From Nannobrachium achirus (taxonomy: Eukaryota; Chordata; Actinopteri; Myctophiformes; Myctophidae), in the NCBI GenBank assembly GCA_963921795.1, contig OY997641.1, positions 54,223,950 to 54,287,949 of the forward strand: a stretch of 64,000 nucleotides of DNA, written 5' to 3'. Under the pieces are notes generated by a model. The model saw only the letters and a program-made list of their open reading frames with translations, did not search any database and was not told where the DNA came from. Positions 25,720-51,181 of the stretch are shown one piece after another. Made by a program: the position numbers and the translations under genes. Each line of letters begins with the position of its first letter. Position 1 is the stretch's first letter.

Positions 25720-25815
25720 TGCGTGCGAGCGTGTGTGCGTGTGTGCGTGTGTGCCTGAGTGCCTGCGTGCCTGCGTGCGTGCGTGCATGCGTGCGTGCGT
25801 GCGTGTGTGCGTGCC
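25619..25815. repeat. (TC)n-(TG)n-(GCGT)n compound microsatellite
   Basis: Compound tract with TC, TG and GCGT sections. In unit 2 the homologous tract is split by the 2.7-kb inverted repeat at 44462-47176. Confidence 0.93.
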
Positions 25816-26059
25816 ATCACTGCCAGTAATGCATTGTTGTGGATGGGGGTTACAATGCTTGCAGCTGCCAGTGTGTCGGCAGCCTCAGAATAAAACAGCT
25901 AAGAGGAACAGAAAGTTATGCCCACGTTTCACACAAGGGCTCATGGGACACTGGGAACTTGTGGATTGACTGACAGAAACCAACTCTGCAATCTATATGC
26001 ATGTCCTTGGAATTTGTGATGTATAGGGTACAGTTGCCATGACTCAGCTGTTTGTGTCC

Positions 26060-28250
26060 CTTGGCCATTGGTTCTCAACGTGGGGTCCGGGGACCCACAG
26101 GGGCACTTTGTGCCACGCTAAGAGCTTTATAGATATGCTTTATTTTTTATTTTTTAATCTTGAACATTTTTAACTCAAATCTTTGCTTCTGGAGATCCCG
26201 GGAACAAAAGATTTTTGAGATGGGGGTCCATAGCCGAATACATATCATTCTGGGGGTCCTTGACATGAAAATGTTTGAGAACCACTGTCCCAGGGTGGTA
26301 TCATATGTTCCCTGGGTTTCCCCTATGTACCACGTACCTCAGGCCTAGGCATACATGTGTGCTTTTTCAAGGGCCTTACAGTGTGTTCCCAGGGTCCTAT
26401 ACAGTTTATTCCACAGGCGCCTTGTGGTCCACAGTGCCACAACTTTGAAAATATTCCTGCAACCAATCTGATCTCCATAATAAAACAACCTGCAGTGTCC
26501 TCCTTCTCTATGAATTGAGAACAAAAGGACCCCAATGTAAACTAGCCATTGTGCTTTCTTGGGTTTAAATCCTATTAGTAGACATTGTATCTGAACCTTT
26601 TCCTATGCAAACTGCTAATAAAGTATTCAATCAATCAATCAAAGTATCAATCAATCAATCGTCCTTACTCTCACTCGGATCAGCTAACACAGGGAAGCTG
26701 TCTGAGCCTTCCCTAAAACATCAACGTCCCAGACTATTCCCTCTTCTTGCTCCCAAAAACTGTCAACTGAGGAATCAACTGATCTGAAGACTCACCTCTC
26801 CAGACTCAACCTTATAGCCCGTAGCACTTGACCTAAGCTTTATGCCAGGGGTTTTCAAAGTGGGTGACGGGGCACCCTGGGGTGTCGTGACAGCAGTCCA
26901 GGGGTGCCGCGAGATAATTTGATAATATTTGGAGTTTATTTGGACACTTAAAAAATATTTATAATCATTTAAAACTTGAAGTACCGTATAAAGTTATTTT
27001 CGGTCAGTTCTAAACAAAATGGCTATTATCTCAACATTTTCCTCGCAACATAATTGCTAAAATATGCTCTAAATATAAGGTGCTGCAGTGAAAATTATGA
27101 ATATAATGTATAGGAGTGCCTCGGATGAAAAAAATATTTATATGGGTTAATTTGTTAACCTGGCATCCGTTTGTATAGTTTCAATGTGCAGCTTATTTTA
27201 CATTATACTGTTTAGACTGATGCCAGATTCTTGGTTTAGGCCCCTATGATCCGCATTACTGTGTCTATGCATTTGATGTACATGTGTTTACTTGCTTACT
27301 GTAAGTCCCCCCCCCCCCCCCCCCCCTCTCTATTCCATTCACAACCGAATTCACTTCACTTCACTTCAATTTAATTCAATGGAGCTATATTGGCACGATT
27401 TCCAAAGAAAAATAAGTGGAACAAAACAATCAAAACAATGTATGTAGCCTACAGTCAAATGGGAATAAAGAAATTTGTAAAAATAACTCTATTGCAACTT
27501 GTGTGTGCTTGTGTGCATAGGCCCTATGTGTGATCACTAGCTACCAATGAATTGTAATTAGACTGACTGGCAGAGACAGAAGACACTTTAACCAAATTCC
27601 ATGTTCATTGTCCTATGAGTGTTCCATGGAGAGGAGGATAGATTCATGTTCACAGCATGGCCCTGAAAGGGTGATGTGCGTCTCTGAACACCCACCACAT
27701 TCAACTGTCATGCAAGTGTTATCCACATGTAATCCACATGTTATTGTTTAAGAATAAAGCTGCCAACAAACATATACACTGTACATATACTGTACACACT
27801 TTACTTTTACTGTACATATGATTGCAACTATAGTGTTGATAATGTCTTGATATTGTTGATATTGTATTGTATTCTTTAAATGTATTAATGTCTGAATTTA
27901 ATATACATTCAGGACCACACGAATTATGGAAACAAGCCCTTTTTGTGGTATCCCTTTAGCATGTTGTGTACAATAACAAAAACTGGTATTATTGTGTCTA
28001 AAAAGACATTTAGCCACTTGTACGCATGCCCACCCACTGAAATCAAAATCGCTAAAATGGTTAAAACGAAAGAAAGCAGTAAATGAAAACATTTTAACAC
28101 TCATCTTTTCTTTTCTCTGATTACAATCTAAAATATGAACCCTTGTTGTAAAAAGACAAAGTTGTCCTTTAAGCAAATCATCTGGGGAACACCAAAATTA
28201 TTTGGGGACCCCCCTGGGGATCCCGACCTATATGTTGAGAACCACTGCCC
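26060..28250. repeat. hAT-derived remnants upstream of copy A
   Basis: Contains the pair GGTTCTCAACGTGGGGTCC (about 26070) and TTTGAGAACCACTG (about 26287), then a GGGTTTTCAAAGTGGGTGAC end near 26850 and a GTTGAGAACCACTGCCC end near 28248. These are the usual ends of old hAT elements. The 26060-27790 part is repeated in unit 2 at 47565-49270. A poly-C run lies at 27307-27327. Confidence 0.55.
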
Positions 28251-28399
28251 TAGATGATGCAGGCCAGGGTATTAGGAAATAACATTCTAGTCTATGTAAT
28301 GTGTTCTAAGCAGTATGTCAACTCATTCCACCTGCAATAAAGTGGCATTTTTTTCAATCACTATGTTGTTATGGGGTCTGTTTTTTAATTACACTTTTA

Positions 28400-28560
28400 T
28401 TTAAGAAAATCTCCAGTGATATATGATGTGGCTTTAGCCACATAGAAAGGTATATCAACAAGTATTTTTATTTCAGGGCAATTATCAATGCTACACAATT
28501 AACCAATTATCTACGTATTCAGATTTTATTCAAGTTCAAATGACCTAGAAATTATGAATG
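28400..28560. repeat. Fragment of PLA2G4C-like intron 11 between the two units
   Basis: CTCCAGTGATAT followed by ATGATGTGGCTTTAGC and CAACAAGTATTTTTATTTCAG matches the sequence that flanks the 31729-34833 insertion in copy B intron 11. No exon is attached. It suggests a third, lost copy or a local rearrangement. Confidence 0.5.
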
Positions 28561-28813
28561 ATAAAGGACAAATATCACCATATATCACATGCAGAGTAAT
28601 TGTTTTATCTAAGTTACAGTCACCAAAAGAGCAAAACTAAGCATGTCTTGGAATCACCCAGCTCCGGAATACGATAATGATACTAATCGTAGTTTATTCA
28701 TAACTGAACATTTCCCCCAAGAACATACATGTTATGACAGAATAATGGCTAACATTATGATAATGAAGAACATACTAATTCTGACAGGTTAATAAAGACT
28801 AATGATCACTAAA

Positions 28814-29310
28814 CTAAAAGTGATCCCTGACTAATACGACAAATATGTCTTAATACATTATAATTGTCCTCTATAACTACAATGTAAAATTAAAAACACC
28901 TCAATTATTTTATTTCTTCTAGAAATAGCTAATCTTTCACTCAGTAGGGGAAATGCCTGTCGCAAGTTGATGATGTCATAAATGTCATGTGTCATTTTTA
29001 TGGCATGCATGTGCAGAAAAACAAAACACAAACACATTTGAAATATTGATTTGATGCTCATATTAACCATAGGAAGTATTAAGTTTGTTTTTATTTTCAC
29101 ATGCATGCCATAAATTCCATAGGGATAGATCACACTTGACATTTATGACATCATCAACTTGCGACGGGCATTTCCCCTATAGAGTGAAAGATTAGCTATT
29201 TCTAGAAGAAATAAAATAATTGAGGTGTTTTTAATTTTACATTGTAGTTATAGAGGACAATTATAATGTATTGAGGCATATTTGTCATATTAGTCAGGGA
29301 TCACTTTAAG
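28814..29310. mobile_element. Foldback MITE with AAGTGATCCCTGACTAAT ends
   Basis: Near-perfect inverted repeat about 497 bp long: left AAAAGTGATCCCTGACTAAT, right ATTAGTCAGGGATCACTTT. It contains no reading frame of note. Confidence 0.75.
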
Positions 29311-29445
29311 AAGGTTTCACCAATTCTCACAAAGATGTCAATTACACTACAACCCCAACTATCATTCAAGATTATATGGACATAGTGATTATGGTCCTAG
29401 TCAGCATTTCTTATTCTGATTCTGTGGTGGATGAATTACTTAAAG

Positions 29446-29755
29446 GGGAAGACCACCCATTTTCAATATTGATCTATGTCATTAATACCTTAGAGGAGTT
29501 GTGTGGAAATAATAATAAAAAAAAACGTCCCCCTCTTCTGTGTTGCCTAGAACTGGAGGATTGATGTTGGGGTTTGTATTGCAAATCACAATGTGATGAC
29601 AATACACCGTTGTACTTTACAATACAAAGCCCCAAATCAATCTTTCAGTTCTAGGCAACACAGAAGAGGGGGAACTTTTTTTTTTTAATTTCCACACAAC
29701 TCCTCTAAGTTATATTAATGACATATTGAAAATGGGTGGCCTCCCCTTTAAGCAA
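29446..29755. mobile_element. Foldback MITE with TTAAAGGGGAAGACCACCC ends
   Basis: Inverted arms of about 130 bp around an AT-rich centre, bordered by TTAA-like sequence on both sides. It resembles the 55446-55767 element in its TTAAAGG start; piggyBac-like mobilisation is possible but inferred. Confidence 0.65.
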
Positions 29756-30141
29756 AACTAGTAATCAAAATATGTATAAAAAAGTTTAAAGAATATAGGT
29801 AGTGAGCTTGTTTCCCCCCTTTTTTTGATAGCTTAAGTATAACATAGGGCTAATAAAAGATTAATGTATATGTATTGCAATGTTTTGTTTGCAGATGTAA
29901 GCAATCTGCTAAGTAATTTGACATTTTGAAAAATGTCATATACATTTTTGAAAAGTACAATATATTTACCTCAGAGATATAATGGATTGAAGTATAAAGG
30001 GCAGAAAAATTAACATACCTAAGTTAAGTAAAAGTACCTAAAATTTGTATTTAAGTAGGCTACATTTTGAGGAAAGGCATAATAAAAGTAATAAACATAT
30101 TGGTAACATTAAAGTATACTGCAAGTATTCCACGTTTCACT

Positions 30142-43330
<13,189 letters not shown>

Positions 43331-43342
<12 letters not shown>

Positions 43343-43550
43343 GTTCTCTGTGTGGGTTAGGCTGTCAGCCAAAATGAGCAAGGTGCCCTTGAATCCTATG
43401 ATCTCGACCTTATATACCACAAGACAAGACTAGTCTAACGGGAAATGATCCCGCAATCTAATATGCATTTCCTTGTACATTTCCTTACGTCAGCAGTGGG
43501 CTCTGAATTACGCTCAACACAGCAACTACACAGCAACATAGAATAACTTC
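43331..43550 (-). promoter_or_regulatory. Copy B core promoter: TATA box and CRE-like site
   Basis: TATATAA on the minus strand at 43410-43416, 68 bp upstream of the ATG at 43340-43342; TGACGTAA at 43485-43492. The block is almost identical to copy A from the ATG to at least 200 bp upstream, so both copies were duplicated with their promoters. Confidence 0.6.
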
Positions 43551-44461
43551 TTTCTTGGATATGTGCATGCAAAGTCGTTAATTAGAGAGAGAGTGCATGG
43601 GGCACTTATCGCATCCTCGTCGACCTGAAACATCCTGTAATACTGACGATTAACTCACAGATTATGAGCTCTCTCATCATTATTCCAAGTATTTGATCGA
43701 TTAATTGAATATTTTATTAGACAACAATGTAGTACAGCACAAGTACAGTCAAAACACTTAGTCTAAAAGGAACACACCAAAAAAGTCCTTGCTGTCTTGT
43801 TTTCGTTGCGGTCCTTGGATTAAATTCATCAACAACTATTATAAAGTATAATTAAAAACATTCAAATATCATCACAAGTATCTGACAGAGTATGGAAAAA
43901 AGGGGGGTGGGGGTAAAGTAAGGGAGAAGTGATAAGCAAGAACTGCACGAAAGAGAACTTGAGGACAAACCAAAAAGAGAACTGAGAAAAATAAAAAATA
44001 AACTAAGGAACTGAAAAAGATCCATAATCTTCCTCGAAGACCTCAAACAACCTGTAATACCAGATGATTAACTCACAGATTATGAGACCAAACAAAATGT
44101 ACAGTAGGTACAGTACACTGAGAATGTGACTATTTTGTCACTTTTGTTTAGCACACTTATCTGATGTCTGTGGATTTTGAATTCCAGGGGACACTGCAGC
44201 AAGGTGGACTCGACTGTAGGGGGGAGAGAGGGGCTCATAAACCCAATAAACTCCTATACAGCTTTTACTTTTGTTTCTATTTGCGGTAATAGGCTATAGA
44301 AAATATGACAGTTGTTTTAAAAATCACACCCAGTGTAAAGTGAGCGGTGCTTTTTATGAGTTAATTTCATTAAGAGTCCCGCGAAGCCTGCAGTGTCCAT
44401 GATGTGCATACCGGTACATAATGGGATTCCCCCCTCTCCTCTCTCTCTCTCGTGTGTGTGT

Positions 44462-45648
44462 GGTCAGTGTATTTTTCGGCCGTTTGCGATTCTGTTTTAA
44501 ATTTGTTAACTTTTAATTCAGAATACAGTCCAAAACAGTCCTAAACGGCCCGTTTCTGAATGCTGTTTGGAAGTGGCAAAACAAAACTTAGAATTAGGTA
44601 TTGTAAGAACAAAATAAGACCCGGTTCGAGCTTCTTGTTGCTGTGGTTCAAAACAGAATGAAGAATCCCTGGTACTCCCTGCGCTGAAGGCAATCGGTTT
44701 TGATACACACTGCTCCTACCCCGTCCCCCCCCCCCCCCCCCTCCTTCCTCCTCCACCAGCAGGACCCATGTTGCCATGTCCGCTTATTATAAGCGACTTG
44801 TATTATATTATTATCACTATTATTATTACCCATATTAATAGTAATTCTTCATCTCCAGAGGCGAGGGGCCGGCGCTGCTCCTCTCGCGGCCGACCGAGGG
44901 GCCTCTGGAGTCTGGCTCCGACCACCCGGTGACCCCCTGGAGCTCCGGGGACCCCCCGCGGACCCCCTGCTATCTAGCCCCATGTATTTGAAAATTTTCG
45001 GCTCTACAATGGTTTCAATGGGAGGGCCGAATTTTTTTGGGGGAAATCCGGGACTTAGACCGTGCGGACCCCCTCCAGGGGGCCCAGGGACCGGGGCAAA
45101 ATTATAGCGCCGCCGCCACTGCAGTGCACATAAACCTCCATAACTCGGGCTAGGAGCGACCGTTCGAGACGGGACCGGTACCCACGTGTCCGGCTCGGGG
45201 CCCCGGAGCCGGCCGTGCCGCTGCGCTGGTACTGCAGGTGGGGAAAAAAGGCCCTAACTCGGCCCCCGCGCCACCGGGAGAGATGGGGCCGGCCAAAACA
45301 AAACGCAAGAGACCGTCTTTTTTCAGGCGGAGAATTTCAAACTCCTTTGAAATTCTATGGGGCGGTATTAGCAAACTCCTACCATCGGGTAGGTATGGAA
45401 CGCGGAGCCCCGCAGGTCGACGGAGGGCGGTTATTATTATTATTATTTCCTTCAAAGAATTAGAAAAACGAATATACATACTGTATGTATACTTTACATA
45501 GTTTGTTTTATAAATCAACAGGATCTTGAATGGCTTGATTCTCAGCTGGACCCTCTTGGATTCTAGACTTAAAATAACGGCTGTGAATGTGGTCTGGAAC
45601 GAGGAGACCAGAAAATGGCCTTTACTGTACCTATATTGCATGCATTTT

Positions 45649-45722
<74 letters not shown>

Positions 45723-47174
45723 TATTGAATAATAATAACCCCCCTCCCCGCCCTGGCAGGGCCAGGGCGCTCGGCCCGCGGAGTGGCGCCGGAGCTGGTA
45801 GATCGGCTGGTTTTGGGTATTTTGACCGATTTTTTGGGCTGGGGACCCCCGCGCTGCCGGGCCCGTCTCTCCCGGTGGCACGGGGGCCGAGTTAGGGCCT
45901 TTTTTCCCTGCCTGCAGTTCCAGCGTTCGGCCGCCAGGTGGCGCAGTGGCACGGCCGGCTCCGGGGCCCCGAGCCGGACGCGTGGGTACCGGTCCCGTCT
46001 CGAACGGTCGCTCCTAGCCCGAGTTATGGAGGTTTATGTGCACTGCAGTGGCGGCGCGCCGCCACTAGGCAGCGCTATAATTTTGCCCTGGTCCCTGGGC
46101 CCCCTGGAGGGGGTCCGCACGGTCTAAGTCCCGGATTTCCCCAAAAAATGTTCGGCCCTCCCATTGAAACCATTGTAGAGCCGAAACTTTTCAAATACAT
46201 GGGGCTAGATAGCAGGGGGTCCGCGGGGGGTCCCCGGAGCTCCAGGGGGTCCCCGGGTGGTCGGACCCCGACTCCAGAGGCCCCTCGGTTGGCCGCGAGA
46301 GGAGCAGCGCCGGCCCCTCGCCTCTGGAGATGAAGAATTACTATTAACTTTCCCACTGCCAGATTATTTATTTATTTATTGGGTCTGGTGCCATCAAAAA
46401 GCGGCTTACCTTTGCGACGTTATAGTAGATAGACAGACAGACATTTATTTATTTATTTTTATTTTTTTGGGTTGTGCAATAGTGCACTTTGGTCTGCCAG
46501 GCAGCAGAGGGCGGCGTCATGCGAGAATGAATGTGAATTTGCCTGTTATGTGTTGAAGAAGAAGAAGACCAGTCACTGGCCATAGAGCCTTACAGCCGGA
46601 GGAAATCAACAAGGAAGTGAATTGTTCTCCGTTGATCTAACGCATAATGGATTTTTTACACCATCACCGCGGAAAATGTGTTTACAGTAGACGGCCGCGC
46701 GACCCCTCATCAGCTTACAGTCATCAGACGAACGAACCGAACGAGCGCCGTATTGGCGGAGAGGTCTTGCGCAATCGGGCGAACGTGAACGTTCAAAGCG
46801 GTGGGAGAGTTAATATGGGTAATAATAATAGTGATAATAATATAATACAAGTCGCTTATAATAAGCGGACATGGCAACATGGGTCCTGCTGGTGGAGGAG
46901 GAAGGAGGGGAGGGGGGGAGGGGGGCGGGGTAGGAGCAGTGTGTATCAAATCCAATTGCCTTCAGCGCAGGGAGTACCAGGGATTCTTCATTCTGTTTTG
47001 AACCACAGCAACGAGAAGCTCGAACCGGGTCTTATTTTGTTCTTACAATACCTAATTCTAAGTTTTGTTTTGCCACTTCCAAACAGCATTCAGAAACGGG
47101 CCGTTTAGGACTGTTTTGGACTGTATTCTGAATTAAAAGTTAAAACATTTAAAACAGAATTGCAAATACACTGA

Positions 47175-47176
<2 letters not shown>
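44462..47176. mobile_element. 2.7-kb GC-rich foldback element inside a (TG)n tract
   Basis: Starts GGTCAGTGTATTT and ends AAATACACTGACC. The left arm runs to about 45440 and the right arm from about 45735, around a loop with its own (TG)n tract (45652-45721). The arms are GC-rich in the middle and carry CTCCTAGCCCGAGTTA, also present in the 2531-4416 elements. The right arm has an extra 460 bp (46349-46808), and sequence is lost or diverged in the left arm around 45300-45400. Unit 1 has the uninterrupted microsatellite at 25619. Confidence 0.75.
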
Positions 47177-47248
<72 letters not shown>

Positions 47249-47312
47249 CTGCCTGCGTGCGTGCCTGCGTGCGTGCCTGCGTGCGTGCGTGCGTGCGTGC
47301 GTGTGTGCGTGC
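47176..47312. repeat. (TG)n/(GCGT)n microsatellite
   Basis: Right remainder of the compound tract split by the foldback element; counterpart of 25631-25815. Confidence 0.93.
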
Positions 47313-49310
47313 CATCACTGCCAGTAATGCATTGTTGTGGATGGGGGTTACTATGCTTGCAGCTGCCTGTGTGGCGGCAGCCTCAGAATAAAACAGCTAA
47401 GAGGAACAGAAAGTTATGCCCACGTTTCACACAAGGGCTCATGGGACCCTGGAAACTTGTGGATTGACTGACAGAAACCAACTCTGCAATCTATATGCAT
47501 GTCCTTGGAATTTGTGATGTATAGGGTACAGTTGCCATGACTCAGCTGTTTGTGTCCCTTGGCCATTGGTTTTCAACGTGGGGTCCGGGGACCCACAGGG
47601 GCACTTTGTGCCACGCTAAGAGCCTTATAGATATGCTTTATTTTTTATTTTTTAATCTTGAACATTTTTAACTCAAATCTTTGCTTCTGGAGATCCCGGG
47701 AACAAAAGATTTTTGAGATGGGGGTCCATAGCCGAATACATATCATTCTGGGGGTCCTTGACATGAAAATGTTTGAGAACCTGTCCCAGGGTGGTATCAT
47801 ATGTTCCCTGGGTTTCCCCTATGTACCACGTACCTCAGGCCTAGGCCTACATGTGTGCTTTTCCAAGGGCCTTACAGTGTGTTCCCAGGGTCCTATACAG
47901 TTTGTTCCCCAGGCGCCTTGTGGTCCACAGTGCCACGACTTTGAAAATATTCCTGCAACCAATCTGATCTCCATAATAAAACAACCTGCAGTGTCCTCCT
48001 TCTCTATGAATTGAGAACAAAAGGACCCCAATGTAAACTAGCCATTGTGCTTTCTTGGGTTTAAATCCTATTAGTAGACATTGTATCTGAACCTTTTCCT
48101 ATATATGCGAACTGCTAATAAAGTATTCAATCAATCAATCAAAGTATCAAACAATCAATCGTCCTTACTCTCACTCGGATCAGCTAACACAGGGAAGCTG
48201 TCTGAGCCTTCCCTAAAACATCAACGTCCCAGACTATTCCCTCTTCTTGCTCCCAAAAACGGTCAACTGAGGAATCAACTGATCTGAAGACTCACCTCTC
48301 CAGACTCAACCTTATAGCCCCTAGCACTTGACCTAAGCTTTATGCCAGGGGTTTTCAAAGTGGGTGACGGGGCACCCTGGGGTGCCGTGACAGCAGTCCA
48401 GGGGTGCCGCGAGATAATTTGATAATATTTGGAGTTTATTTGGACACTTACAACATATTTATAATCATTTTAAACTTGAAGTATAAAGTTATTTTCGGTC
48501 AGTTCTAACCAAAATGGCTATTATCTCAACATTTTCCTCGCAACATAATTGCTAAAATATGCTCTAAATATAAGGTGATGCAGTGAAAATTATAATGTAG
48601 GAGTGGCTCGGATGAAAAAAATATTTATATGGGTTCATTTGTTAACCTGGCATCCGTTTGTATAGTTTCAATGTACAGCTTATTTTACCTTATAGGCCTA
48701 CTGTTTAGACTGATGCCAGTTTCTTTTAGGCCCCTATGATCCTATAGATTACTGAGGCACTACACGCTGTGTCTATGCATTTGATGTACATGTGTTTACT
48801 TGCTTACTGTAAGTCCCCCCTCTCTATTCCATTCACAACCGAATTCACTTCACTTCAATTTAATTCAGTTCAATTCAATGGAGCTATAATATAGCTCCAT
48901 TGAATTGGCACGATTTCCAAAGAAAAACAAGTGGAACAAAACAATCAAAACAATGTAGGCTATGTATAGTCAAATGGGAATAAAGAAATGTGTAAAAATA
49001 GCACTATTACAACTTGTGTGTGCTTGTGTGCATAGGCCCTATGTGTGATCACTATAGCTACAATGAATTGTAATTAGACTGACTGGCAGAGATAGAATTA
49101 AGACACTTTAACCAAATTCCATGTTCGTTGTCCTATGAGTGTTCCGTGGAGAGGAGGATAGATTCATGTTCACAGCATGGCCCCGAATGAACACGTGCAA
49201 ATGTCATGCGAGTGTTGGACCCTATTATTCAAGAAGAATAAAGCTGCCAACAAACATATAGCCTACTGTACACAACTGGTTTGGAGAAAAACAATAGTTT
49301 CCAACTTTGT

Positions 49311-49326
49311 CCAGTAGAGGGCAGGC
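49311..49326 (+). promoter_or_regulatory. CTCF-like motif
   Basis: CCAGTAGAGGGCAGGC fits the vertebrate CTCF core (CCASYAGRKGGCRS) at every position. It lies about 40 bp beyond the end of the duplication unit, between the phospholipase cluster and the zinc-finger gene. Confidence 0.5.
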
Positions 49327-49378
49327 ATGGCACATGGAACTCTGCAGATAGGAATACACTGTCACGTGAATCAAAACG

Positions 49379-50711
49379 AGTGCTCCCTGTCGGAGGATGG
49401 CGAGTACGAGCGGAAGCATGGTGGATTCGGAGAGCGAAATTCAAGCAGAGGACTCGAGGGGGAATGAAAACAAAAGGAAAAGGAGTAAAGTATATAGCTC
49501 AGCAAGTGATGGACATGACACGGAAGACAGTTATGCTGCAGGAATGAGAGCTGTCAAAAAAGTGGATGGAATATTTAGTGATAGGCACAGTGTTGCAATG
49601 TTTGTGGGGAAGAAACTAGGAGAGGTGAAATCGGTTCGAATTGCTCGAAGTGGGATGGTAATTATAGAATGCAAGTCAGAAAGGCAAATGTTGAAGGCAG
49701 TACATGGCATCACAAAGTTTGATGGCCACAGAGTTGAGTGCTATGAACTTGGGCATGGGAGAAGAAATGCAGCTGGCGTTATAAGTGGTGTGCCACTCAC
49801 AATGGAGCTGGAACCATTTTTTGACCTGTTGGGGGTAAACAAAGTGAAGAGAATGAAACGTTTCAGAGAAGGAAAGAGTGAGGATAGTGAGTCACTGTAC
49901 ATCGAGTTCAATGGAGATTTGCCGAACAGGATTTATGTTGAGTATGTAACCTACAAGGTCAGACCATTTGAGAGGGGCCCTCTAAGATGTTATTGCTGTC
50001 AAGAATATGGACATGCCGCGGCCGTTTGCCGAAGAACAAGGAAATGTGGAAGATGTGGGGAGGAGAAATGTAAAGATGAGTGCACAACAGAGAGGAGCGA
50101 GCCGAAATGTATCCACTGCAAAGGGAATCATTATGCAGGGGCATCAGTGTGCCCTAAAAGAAGAAGGGAAGAAAGTGTCAATAAGATTAGAGTTGAAAAG
50201 GGAATATCGTACGCAGAGGCAGTAAAGAAAATGGAGGGAGGAAACGAATTAAGGGCGAAAGAAAGACATGAGGAAAGATCAAAGAGAGCAGAGCAAACAA
50301 TTTGCATGGACAGGAAACAGTTTATGGCGTTTATCGCTATGGTAGTGAATTGTGCAATGGAAATTAAAGGGAAAACAGAAAGAATCAAGATGATTCTAGA
50401 CGCGGGCAAGAGATTTCTGAAAATAGAGGATATAAGTGGAGAGGACCTGGACAAGCTACTGAGGGAAGGATTTGCTCCAACTCAGGATGCTGGGTCTGGG
50501 GACAGAATGGACTGAATATGGAAGAAGACAATGGGGGGGTTTTATAAATGGATGGACTTGAAAAGTACTGCATAAAGTACTGCATAATGACTATTATGAC
50601 TCCTTAAGTGCAAGGAGTGCACTACATACTCCGGTAAAGTAGGTGGCGGTATACACCTTCCGGTTGTCACCCGCCATTAAACTTAAAGAAGAAGAAGAAG
50701 TGCTCCCTGTC
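49379..50711 (+). mobile_element. ORF1-only non-LTR retroelement (HAL1-like), with TSD
   Basis: A 13-bp duplication AGTGCTCCCTGTC at 49379-49391 and 50699-50711 brackets an element of about 1.3 kb. It consists of an intact ORF1 (49397-50515), a short 3' UTR and a (GAA)n tail. The 3' end GTGGCGGTATACACCTTCC followed by a CCGCCATTAAACTTAAAG-type tail is the kind found in fish I/Nimb-clade LINEs. There is no reverse transcriptase and no room for one. Confidence 0.85.
49397..50515 (+). CDS. LINE ORF1 (gag-like) protein with zinc knuckles
   Basis: 372-residue reading frame, start ATG five bases inside the element. Residues 1-60 are polar, with a basic KRKRSK cluster. About 60-185 looks like an RRM-type fold region (SVRIARSGMVIIECKSE). 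Three zinc knuckles follow: Cys198-Cys201-His206-Cys211 (classical CX2CX4HX4C), Cys217-Cys220-Cys225-Cys229, and Cys238-Cys241-His245-Cys252. The C-terminus is basic and helical. This is the layout of ORF1 proteins of I/Jockey-type LINEs, which bind element RNA and chaperone nucleic acid. No frameshift or stop is present, which suggests recent insertion or selection. The usual partner ORF2 (endonuclease and reverse transcriptase) is missing, so movement would need ORF2 from elsewhere. Confidence 0.88.
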   Translation: MASTSGSMVDSESEIQAEDSRGNENKRKRSKVYSSASDGHDTEDSYAAGMRAVKKVDGIFSDRHSVAMFVGKKLGEVKSVRIARSGMVIIECKSERQMLKAVHGITKFDGHRVECYELGHGRRNAAGVISGVPLTMELEPFFDLLGVNKVKRMKRFREGKSEDSESLYIEFNGDLPNRIYVEYVTYKVRPFERGPLRCYCCQEYGHAAAVCRRTRKCGRCGEEKCKDECTTERSEPKCIHCKGNHYAGASVCPKRRREESVNKIRVEKGISYAEAVKKMEGGNELRAKERHEERSKRAEQTICMDRKQFMAFIAMVVNCAMEIKGKTERIKMILDAGKRFLKIEDISGEDLDKLLREGFAPTQDAGSGDRMD

Positions 50712-51181
50712 CCTGTTCCCTCTGCCTTTGTTTGGAAGCAGCTACGGGAAGCGGGACGGCCGCGGGAATATGTTTATGCTTGCTTTAAAATATCTTCTCA
50801 TCATTTAGCAATATAGGCCTGTTGCCTGTTTTTAAAAGACGTTTTGTTGAAGTGGACTACCCTTCCATCTTGGTCGTGTGCAGTGCAGCAGCAAGGGTAC
50901 GCCAGTAATATGTAGAGGGTGATGATGATAGCCTGTGAATGTGTGAATATGAATGCGTAGCCTACTTATTGTGTAGACTGTCACTGCTGCCTACTACTAC
51001 TATACATCATCATTATGTGTTTTGAACAGTTCGCCGGTGGATTTAATGACGGTGATGCATTTAAAGCTGAATAAACCCACCAAACAAACAGACGAGCGAC
51101 GGAGCCGTGTATTCCCTGGAGGGACTGGAAAACATCTTCTGGACAGCAGAGCTGTAGCATCATCAACGTGAACGCGCCACG
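50712..51181 (+). promoter_or_regulatory. Probable promoter and 5' UTR of the zinc-finger gene
   Basis: Moderately GC-rich stretch ahead of the first coding exon. An in-frame TAG at 51155-51157 lies 27 bases upstream of the chosen ATG, which limits the coding start. No TATA box was seen, and any upstream non-coding exon cannot be placed. The LINE insertion at 49379 sits just upstream. Confidence 0.4.

Noticed and set aside
45150-45881. 243-residue minus-strand reading frame
   Set aside because: It runs through a (TG)n tract and both arms of the 44462-47176 foldback element; the polyhistidine-threonine part is the microsatellite. No domain or splice evidence.
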